NCBI RefSeq assembly: GCF_019693445.1
Contig: NZ_JAHRBL010000034.1
Span: 1 to 20,640 of the forward strand
Reading direction: 5' to 3'
DNA from: Deinococcus aquaedulcis
Lineage (GTDB): Bacteria > Deinococcota > Deinococci > Deinococcales > Deinococcaceae
DNA length: 20,640 nucleotides
The position numbers were made by a program, and so were the translations under genes. Within the stretch, counting starts at the first letter, position 1, and every line of letters begins with the position of its first letter. Below the pieces are notes generated by a model that worked only from the letters and a program-made list of their open reading frames with translations, was not told where the DNA came from and did not search any database. Positions 7,689 to 14,697 of the stretch are shown piece after piece.

Positions 7689-9379
7689 CCTGCGCCGGGT
7701 GCCAGCGTCCCGTCCGCGACACGGACCTGAACTGCGCAGGCTGCGGCGCCCCAGTCGGGGCGCTCGCGGCCGGTACCCGGCTGCACCACCAGTACCGCAT
7801 TGAGCAGGCGCTGGCCCGTCAGGGAGGCCAGCGTTATCTGGCGCTGGATGAACAGAGCGGCAGCCGGGTGCTCGTGCTGGAGTTTTTTCCAGAAGGTGCC
7901 CGCCGGTTTGGCACCCTGGTGATTCTGGATGCGCAGCGCCAGGAGCAGCGGGCTGCCTGGGCCCGCCTCGCGGAGCACTGGACCACCCTGCACAGCCTGA
8001 CCTTGCGCCGTCCACTGCAGGTCTTTGAGCAGCACGGCACCACCTACGTGGTCTCACCCGTTCCGGCCGGCGTTCCCTTGAGCGAGCAGGTCGAGCGACA
8101 GGGCGCTCTGGGAGGCGACGAGGTGGTGCGCCTCGTGCTGGTGCTGGCTGAAGTGATAGAGGAGCTCGCCGCCGCCGGGAGTCTGGACGGCCCACTGGAG
8201 CCAGAGCGGATCACGCTGACCAGCACCGGTGTGCGTCTGGAGCTCGGCTGGGGTCAGGAAGCGCCGGTCGCTTACCGGGCGCCGGAGCAGCTGATGAGCC
8301 AGCCTGCCGTGCGTGTGGCCAGCCGGATCTACAGTCTGGGTGCAGCGGCGCACTTTGCCCTGACCGGTGAGGCTCCCCCCGGGGCAGCGCACCGGGCGCT
8401 GGGCCAGCCCCTACCACCGTTGCCAGCTGGAACCCCCGCCTCCCTGCGCCACCTGGTCACGCAGGCGCTGTCGATTCAGCCGGATCAGCGGCCAGTGACC
8501 CTCGCGCAGGTGCAGGCGGCCCTGAGCGGTCAACCGGCAGGTCAGGCAGCCGGCCCCGCCCAAACCGCACAGGCTGTGCGGGTGCCGGCCCATCAGAGCT
8601 GGTTGATGCATCTGGCGGTTGGGGATGACGTGGTGGTCACGGCCGGCGCCGATCAGCAGATCCGCGTGTATACCCTTCAGGGCCAGCCGGTCCGTCACCT
8701 CGACGGCCTGACCGGGCGCCCGGTCGGCCTCGCTGTGTTGCCTTCCGGCATTGTGGCTGCCGACGCACGCGGCCGGGTCCATGCCTGGGTGGGGGGCAGT
8801 TACCGCTGGGGCGACAGTGGGGGCGCCCTGGAGCACTGTGTGCCGCTCGGAGAGACCCAGGTCGTCACGGTCTCAGACCGGCCTGCGCTGGGCCTCTGGC
8901 GGGTTCCAGAGGTTCAGGCCCTGGGCACCGCGCCCTTGCAGGGCTCCTGGGTCACCGCGCTGGGCGCCTCACCTTCGAGCACCATCCTGTACGGGACTGG
9001 GCGCGGCGAAGTGATGGTGTTTGATCCGAAAAACATGACCCAGATGCCTCTGGGAACTACCCTGCAGGGGCCAGTTACGGCCCTGGCCGCTGGCGAAGGT
9101 GGGCAGGTATACGCGGCGGCGGGCCGTGATCTCTGGCAGCTGGGCGCAGGTACCGTGGCGACACTTCCCGCCGTGATCCAGGCCCTGGCCCTGGCTCCCG
9201 ACGGAAGGCTGTATGTGGCCGCTGGCGGGGAAGTCTTCCGGGCGGGCCGCGGGCACGCCATGACGCGCGTTCTGGACGCTGGAGCGCCCATCCGGGCCCT
9301 GGCCTGTACCCAGGACCTGGTGCTCGCGGGAACCGAGACCGGCCACCTGGTGCTCCAGCCTCAGTCCACCTCTACCTGA
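7685..9379 (+). CDS. Zinc-ribbon pseudokinase with carboxy-terminal beta-propeller
   Basis: The TTG start at 7685 lies in a TTGA overlap with the upstream stop, with GAGGAAGAG just before it. Residues 3-20 give C-x2-C-x10-C-x2-C, a small zinc ribbon. Residues of about 32-280 follow a Ser/Thr kinase fold, starting YRIEQALA and including the YRAPEQ segment and a helical C-lobe. The catalytic parts are gone: the ATP-binding lysine region reads VLVLEFFPEG, the HRD-x-K-x-x-N loop reads LDGPLEPERI, and DFG reads LGWG. It should therefore bind or scaffold rather than phosphorylate. Residues of about 300-560 are repeated short beta blades (VVVTAGADQQIRVYTL, GEVMVFDPKN), a WD40-like or PQQ-like propeller. 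No membrane segment is seen. The same kinase-plus-propeller order occurs, with an active kinase, in the gene starting at 17555, so it could regulate or recruit that kinase. Confidence 0.8.
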   Translation: MTCAGCQRPVRDTDLNCAGCGAPVGALAAGTRLHHQYRIEQALARQGGQRYLALDEQSGSRVLVLEFFPEGARRFGTLVILDAQRQEQRAAWARLAEHWTTLHSLTLRRPLQVFEQHGTTYVVSPVPAGVPLSEQVERQGALGGDEVVRLVLVLAEVIEELAAAGSLDGPLEPERITLTSTGVRLELGWGQEAPVAYRAPEQLMSQPAVRVASRIYSLGAAAHFALTGEAPPGAAHRALGQPLPPLPAGTPASLRHLVTQALSIQPDQRPVTLAQVQAALSGQPAGQAAGPAQTAQAVRVPAHQSWLMHLAVGDDVVVTAGADQQIRVYTLQGQPVRHLDGLTGRPVGLAVLPSGIVAADARGRVHAWVGGSYRWGDSGGALEHCVPLGETQVVTVSDRPALGLWRVPEVQALGTAPLQGSWVTALGASPSSTILYGTGRGEVMVFDPKNMTQMPLGTTLQGPVTALAAGEGGQVYAAAGRDLWQLGAGTVATLPAVIQALALAPDGRLYVAAGGEVFRAGRGHAMTRVLDAGAPIRALACTQDLVLAGTETGHLVLQPQSTST

Positions 9380-9402
9380 ATCTCGGGTTCAGACCAGAAC
9401 AA

Positions 9403-9428
9403 AGGGCGCCCCACATGCGGGGCGCCCT
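9403..9428. terminator. Bidirectional rho-independent terminator between convergent operons
   Basis: A perfect 10-bp inverted repeat pairs AGGGCGCCCC (9403-9412) with GGGGCGCCCT (9419-9428) around a six-base loop. It is followed by CTTTTA on the plus strand and, read on the minus strand, by TTTGTT. It sits in the 68-bp gap between the stop of the pseudokinase gene (9379) and the stop of the helicase gene (9448), so it can end both transcripts. Confidence 0.9.
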
Positions 9429-9447
9429 CTTTTATGTGCTGTCCGGG

Positions 9448-12400
9448 TCAGCTGGTTGTGGCCAATGTGAGTGTGCCGTTGCGGCTCTGGAAATGACCCT
9501 GCTCAGTGGCCCAGGCAGCCAGGGCCAGAATGCGTTCCCGCTGCTCTGCCGTCACCCGGCGGAACCCCAGAACCCTCAGGGTGCCTTCAGGCAGCTCCTC
9601 CGCTGTGATGCCAATTGCACGTTCCACCACGCGCGTCATCGCGCACAGCAGCTCATGGTTGCTGACATAGTCCAGCTTCTGTTCAGCAGACGGCCGGTGC
9701 TCCCGGCTCCGGGCCACCCAGAGCTGTGCCTCCGACGTGGCCAGGAAAGGGGCGTCAACCATCAGGCGCCCGTCCTGGGTTCCCACCATCACGGCCCGCT
9801 GGAAGGCGTCACGGATGCGGTTGCCCATACGGGTGACGCCCGCCACGTGCATCAGCCGGCGCAGGGCGAGGTCCTCGTGAATGGGCCCTTCCTGCGTCAC
9901 CACCTCAACTAGGGCCTGCGCCAGCCGGTGGCTTGGAATCAGGTGAAAGTCAAACCCCGATGAGTCGATCGCCACGCGCGCTTCGACATAGGGATCAGCG
10001 GCAATGCCCTGCATGACGGAGGGCGCTCCGCCAAGGGTCTGGCCCACCGAGGCGAAATCCAGGTTCTGGGTACTGGCGCTCACATCACTGAACCAAGCCG
10101 TCTCCTCACTAGGAGGGGCGTCAAACAGGTCTGTGAGGTCGTCTGCCGGCACTTCGGGGGCTCCCAGCACAGCCACTTCCTCCTCGGCGGCTGGTTCCTC
10201 AGCCTGATCCGCGTGCAGCACGGCCCACTCCACGGCCGCCAGCAGCGCCTGCTCTCCGCGCTGCGGATCACGGAACCAGTCAACGCTCCAGATGCGGTGA
10301 ATCCGCCAGCCGAACACGCGCAGCACGTCCTCACGCAGGCGGTCACGGTCACGGACGCTGCGCGCGCGGTGGTAGGCAGGACCGTCAAATTCCACGCCCA
10401 GGACGTACCGACCCGGCCGGTCCGGATGCTCGACGGCCAGCTCAATGCGCGAGGCGCTGGTGCCGACCTGCTCATGCACGGTGTAACCGGCCCGGCGCAG
10501 GACCTGCGCGACCTGTCCGGGCAACCCACCCGCCTGGCCGGTGACGCCTGTGGCTCCAGAGCCCGTGGTGGCCGACACGCAGCGTTCCAGGAACGCTTTG
10601 AAGGCGTGCAGGCCCCGGTGAGACTCAGAGGCGTCCAGGCCTGTGACCGCTTCAGGCAGGAAGTTGGCGAAGACTTCGATCCGCAGCCGGGCCCGGGTAA
10701 TCAGGACGTTCAGGCGCCGCCAGCCGTCAGCGGTTCCCAGGGGCCCAAAGTTCCGGTAGAACTGTAGCCCTCCGCCGGCCTTGAGCGCGTAGCCGTACCC
10801 GACGCTGATCATGATGACGTCGCGCTCGTCCCCCTGGACGTTTTCGAGGTTTTTCACCACGAACCGCTCGTGGGCGTCCTCCCGGAAAAACTGCTGGGTC
10901 CGCTCGTCGAGCTGGGCCACCCGCTGGTCGATCAGGTTCTCGATCAAGGTCTGCTGGGCAGCGCTGAAGGTCACGACGGCCAGGCTTTCCTGCGGCCGTT
11001 GGCGGGCATGCCGCAGCACCGCCTCGACCACGGCTTCAGCTTCGCCCGGATTGTTGCGTTTTCCGCCGCGGCCAAACGGCGCGTGCTGCGGGTCCACATG
11101 GTGAAACTTCAGCCCCAGATGGTCCTGCTGGGCACTCGCGTTGGGGAAGGTCACGAGCTCGCCGTCGTAAAAGGCCTCGTTGGAGGTCTGGATCAGGGCT
11201 TCGTGCTGACTGCGGTAGTGCCAGGTCAGGCCCTGCTTGAACCCGGCGTACTGGGCCTCAAACAGGGCCAGCAGCGACTCGAGCCCCACGTCGTCGGCAT
11301 CTTCATCCGCCTCTCCAGTGGCCTTGCCGAAGAAATTGGTGGGCCCCAGCTGCTTGAGGTCACCGACCACCACGGCCTGTCTGGCGCGCAGGAGCGCGCC
11401 CAGGGCGTCACTGGGCCGCACCTGCGAAGCCTCGTCAAAAATCACCACGTCGAACTCCAGCGTTCCCAGCGGAATAAAGCTGGCGATCGACAGTGGGCTC
11501 ATCATGAAAACAGGTTTGATGGCCTGAATCGCCTGGCCCGCCTGTCGCAGCACGTCGCGGACAGGGAGCAGCCGCTTTTTCTTCGCAAACTCCCGTTGCA
11601 GGACCCCCACCTGACCCACGCTGCTGGGCTGCGGCAGCACCCGCAGGTAGGCCTGCTTGACGCGCTGGCGGTTGAGGGTAAACCGCTTGACGTCCAGTTC
11701 GCGAAATTGAGCGCGCTTGTCCGCGTGGCCCAGCGGCTCGAAGGTGGCCAGCGCCGGGCGCTGAGCAAAGGCCTGCTCGAGCAGCGCTTCATACCAGCCC
11801 AGTTGGGCGCTGGGCAGCAGCAGGGCTTCGGCGCGTGCCGGCGGCAGGGCCGGAAAGAACTCGAGCAAACTGGTCAGCCCGGCGGTCTGCAGTCGGGTGC
11901 TGAGCTGATTCCAGCTGACGATCAGCCGCAGCGCCTGAGGATCACGCGTCACATTCCGGCCCACCTCATGCAGGCGCTCCAGGGTCCACTGCGGGGCGTC
12001 CGGAAGGGAGGCCGCCTGCGTGAAGGTCTGCAGGGCATCCCTGAACGCCAGGTGGTGCGTGGTGAACTGCTGGCCCTGCTCTTCAAGGGCGGCGCGCAGG
12101 GCGGGTTGCCGGGAGAATTCACTCAGGACCGGGGCCCAGTGAGGATGGGACGTGCGCCGGTCGGCCAGCCACCGCGCGGTGGTGGCCAGCGCGGCCCAAG
12201 GCGTCTCCAGGCCGCGGGCCTGCGCGCCCAGCAGCGACTGATGCGTCTCGGCGGCGCTGTGCAGCGTCGTCTCTAGTGCCAGCAGCGCGTCCAGGGCAGG
12301 CAGCGGCGCGCCGCGTTGCCCACTCAGCAGGGAGGCGAGTGCCTGACGCCCTGCGCGGATGACCGGCCACTCGCCCTGGCGGGCGGCCGCTGTCCGGTCA

Positions 12401-14697
12401 CTGTTCAGCCAGTCGATCAGGGCGAGCGCGGCCGGGTGATCAAGATCCTCAGCCACGGTCCAGCCCGACAGGGTGCCGGCCTGGGTCTGAAGGCGGCGGG
12501 TGAGCGACTGGTGGTCTTCGACCCGCTGAAGGACGGCCAATTGCTGGTCCAGGCCAAGCGGCTGCACCATCCAGCCCTGTACCTGCTTTTTCGCGTTGCG
12601 GACTGCGCCGTTGAAGATGCTCAGCAGCCCCCGGTTGGCGCTGAGCGTTTCGCGGAGGCTCTTGACGTTAGCGTCCAGCGCGGCGGGCTTGACCTGAGCC
12701 AGCAGGTTCTGGCGCAGCGCGGCGCGTTCGAGCCCGAGGTCCAGGACCTGCCGCAGGGGCATCTGGACCAGTGCCCAGGTCGTCGGCCGCTCCCAGGCCC
12801 CGCTGGCCGCCGGAAACAGGCCCTGGAAGCCCGTAAGGAGCTCAGTATGTTCGAGCTGGGCTTTCGCTGCCGCTTCGAACGGCGAACGCACCTCTGCCCA
12901 GCCGGCCTGGTCGGTGGTCAGGCCAGTCAGGTCCGGCGCGCTGAGCAGGTCCTGGAAGGCGGAGGCCAGGACGTCCAGGTCCGCCTGACGATCAAGCGGG
13001 CGCCCGGCCAGGACGTCCAGGCCCTGCAACGCTGGGCGCAGATCATCCAGCGACCGGACGAGTCCGGCCGCCGCCGCGTCGAGGCGGGCCCGGTCCTGGG
13101 GCAGCTCGCTGGCTTTCTGGCTGCCCCAGAGGGTCAGTGCCTGGGGCAGGCCGTGCTGCGCGACCCAGCGCGCGAGTTCCTGGGTGACCTGCTCCGCCTC
13201 GGCCCACTCCTGCATGGACCAGGTCGCCAGTCTGGCCGGGACGGCCGGGGCAGGGGAGGGCCGCGGCTCATCCCGGAGCCTGTCCTGGAGCTCCTGTAGC
13301 CGCCCCATCAGGTCATAGGGCGTCATGGTCAGCGGGCCCAGCGGCTCGTTGAGGGCTTCGGGAAGGGCGCGCAGGTGGTCGACCAGTGCGGCGAGGCGCC
13401 GGTCTTCCCCCGCGTCACTGACCTGCACCTGCCGCTCCTGGTACAGGGCCTGCTGCAGGGCGTCACGCAACACGGCCTTGCTGGCATTCTTGCTGTGCAG
13501 TGCGAGCACCGCGTGCTCAAGCCCCACGCGTTTGAGGCGGTCTTCCACGACGCTGAGGGCCGCTTCCTTTTCCGCCACGAACAGCACTTTCTTGTTCTGC
13601 GCGAGCAGGCCGGCAATCATGTTGGTGATGGTCTGGCTCTTGCCAGTGCCGGGCGGGCCCTGCAGCACCAGGTGACGGCCCTGCAGGACGTGTTCGATCG
13701 CCTGTGCCTGGGAGCTGTCGGCGTCCAGGACGTGCCAGACGTCTGGTCCGGTGGTGGCGGCGTCCGTGCTCAGGCTGTCGGGCAGCCGTTCATCGGACAG
13801 CTGGCCCGCCAAGAGCGGCGCCACCAGTGGGTGCTCGTAGGGCGTGACGTCCTGCGGCCAGCGTTCTGGCAGCAGGTCGTTGTACATCATGATCTTGGCG
13901 AACGAGAAAAACCCGAGCGCGATGGCCTCGTCGTCCACGGCCCATGGCGTACTGGTTGACGTGGTGGTCGCTGGAGCGAACCAGTCGGCTGTGTCAGCGC
14001 CGACGGTGGTCTGGCCCATTCTGGGTTTCAGGGCCTGGCGCACCGCCTGAAAGTACGCGCTGGGCGTCAGTTCGTCGGCTTCGCCCAGTTCTGGGACCGC
14101 CAGCCCCTGCTCACGGAGCTTGAGGTTGAGGGTGAAGTTCTCCGGCAGCTCCTCGCCGCTGTAGACCATCCGGAAGGGCTCGGCCCTGTTGCGGCGCTCG
14201 AGGTGGACCGGAATCATCAGCAAAGGCGCCAGACGGGGAGAGAAATCGTCAGTTGTTTTCTTATCCTCGTACCACCTTAGATGGCCGAGCGTCAGGTAAA
14301 GGCAGTGCACGCCCTGCTCTTCGAGAAATTCCTGGTTGGTCCGGTGAATCCCCAACAGACGTTTTTGCAGGTCCGCTTCGGTGAGCGGCACCTTGAGCAC
14401 CACCTCGTTTTTGCGAATGGTCCCGCTGACGACCTCCTGCGGCAGGTCATCCTCGTCTTCCGGCAGGGCGTCGCGTGAACCCTGGAACACCACGGCCCGC
14501 ATGTCGATGACCAGGGCGCGGTAGAGCTCATCGAGTCCCATGCCCTGCGCTTCCAGGCGTTTGGGCTTCAGTTTGCCCTTGGCGTCACGGGTCGGGAAAT
14601 GCAGCGCGGGATTGCGCGTGCTGAGGTCGAGCAACTGGTCGCGGTGCCAGGCCAGGGCTTTCTCAATGCGGGCGTTGCGGTCCACCGTGACGGTCAT
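9448..14697 (-). CDS. DUF4011 / SF1 helicase / Vsr-like nuclease / DUF3320 effector protein, 1749 residues
   Basis: The amino end has WHRDQLLDLSTRNPALHF, the hallmark of the DUF4011 region. A split SF1 (Upf1/Dna2-type) helicase follows: Walker A GPPGTGKS (residues 347-354, K353), Walker B IFDEASQ (D1088, E1089), VVGDLKQLGP, WHYRSQHEALI, ENVQGDERDVIMISVGY and NVLITRARLRIEVF. About 600 residues of helical insert separate the two halves. A Vsr/DUF559-like nuclease contains VEFDG (E1436, D1438), YH and a GWRIHRIWSVDWF strand. The last 183 residues (from about 1567) are DUF3320-like. Fusions of this type are known from defence islands. The ATG overlaps the kinase stop by ATGA, with AGGAG upstream, so the two are translationally coupled. 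All helicase motifs and the nuclease acids look intact, so the product should unwind or translocate on nucleic acid and cut DNA. It is the likely effector. Confidence 0.9.
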   Translation of the reverse strand: MTVTVDRNARIEKALAWHRDQLLDLSTRNPALHFPTRDAKGKLKPKRLEAQGMGLDELYRALVIDMRAVVFQGSRDALPEDEDDLPQEVVSGTIRKNEVVLKVPLTEADLQKRLLGIHRTNQEFLEEQGVHCLYLTLGHLRWYEDKKTTDDFSPRLAPLLMIPVHLERRNRAEPFRMVYSGEELPENFTLNLKLREQGLAVPELGEADELTPSAYFQAVRQALKPRMGQTTVGADTADWFAPATTTSTSTPWAVDDEAIALGFFSFAKIMMYNDLLPERWPQDVTPYEHPLVAPLLAGQLSDERLPDSLSTDAATTGPDVWHVLDADSSQAQAIEHVLQGRHLVLQGPPGTGKSQTITNMIAGLLAQNKKVLFVAEKEAALSVVEDRLKRVGLEHAVLALHSKNASKAVLRDALQQALYQERQVQVSDAGEDRRLAALVDHLRALPEALNEPLGPLTMTPYDLMGRLQELQDRLRDEPRPSPAPAVPARLATWSMQEWAEAEQVTQELARWVAQHGLPQALTLWGSQKASELPQDRARLDAAAAGLVRSLDDLRPALQGLDVLAGRPLDRQADLDVLASAFQDLLSAPDLTGLTTDQAGWAEVRSPFEAAAKAQLEHTELLTGFQGLFPAASGAWERPTTWALVQMPLRQVLDLGLERAALRQNLLAQVKPAALDANVKSLRETLSANRGLLSIFNGAVRNAKKQVQGWMVQPLGLDQQLAVLQRVEDHQSLTRRLQTQAGTLSGWTVAEDLDHPAALALIDWLNSDRTAAARQGEWPVIRAGRQALASLLSGQRGAPLPALDALLALETTLHSAAETHQSLLGAQARGLETPWAALATTARWLADRRTSHPHWAPVLSEFSRQPALRAALEEQGQQFTTHHLAFRDALQTFTQAASLPDAPQWTLERLHEVGRNVTRDPQALRLIVSWNQLSTRLQTAGLTSLLEFFPALPPARAEALLLPSAQLGWYEALLEQAFAQRPALATFEPLGHADKRAQFRELDVKRFTLNRQRVKQAYLRVLPQPSSVGQVGVLQREFAKKKRLLPVRDVLRQAGQAIQAIKPVFMMSPLSIASFIPLGTLEFDVVIFDEASQVRPSDALGALLRARQAVVVGDLKQLGPTNFFGKATGEADEDADDVGLESLLALFEAQYAGFKQGLTWHYRSQHEALIQTSNEAFYDGELVTFPNASAQQDHLGLKFHHVDPQHAPFGRGGKRNNPGEAEAVVEAVLRHARQRPQESLAVVTFSAAQQTLIENLIDQRVAQLDERTQQFFREDAHERFVVKNLENVQGDERDVIMISVGYGYALKAGGGLQFYRNFGPLGTADGWRRLNVLITRARLRIEVFANFLPEAVTGLDASESHRGLHAFKAFLERCVSATTGSGATGVTGQAGGLPGQVAQVLRRAGYTVHEQVGTSASRIELAVEHPDRPGRYVLGVEFDGPAYHRARSVRDRDRLREDVLRVFGWRIHRIWSVDWFRDPQRGEQALLAAVEWAVLHADQAEEPAAEEEVAVLGAPEVPADDLTDLFDAPPSEETAWFSDVSASTQNLDFASVGQTLGGAPSVMQGIAADPYVEARVAIDSSGFDFHLIPSHRLAQALVEVVTQEGPIHEDLALRRLMHVAGVTRMGNRIRDAFQRAVMVGTQDGRLMVDAPFLATSEAQLWVARSREHRPSAEQKLDYVSNHELLCAMTRVVERAIGITAEELPEGTLRVLGFRRVTAEQRERILALAAWATEQGHFQSRNGTLTLATTS

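Noticed and set aside
10870..13299. Two long plus-strand open frames (468 and 327 codons) opposite the helicase gene
   Set aside because: They mirror the helicase coding sequence, are rich in Gln/Arg/Gly/Leu, and show no motif; the minus-strand frame carries all helicase motifs.
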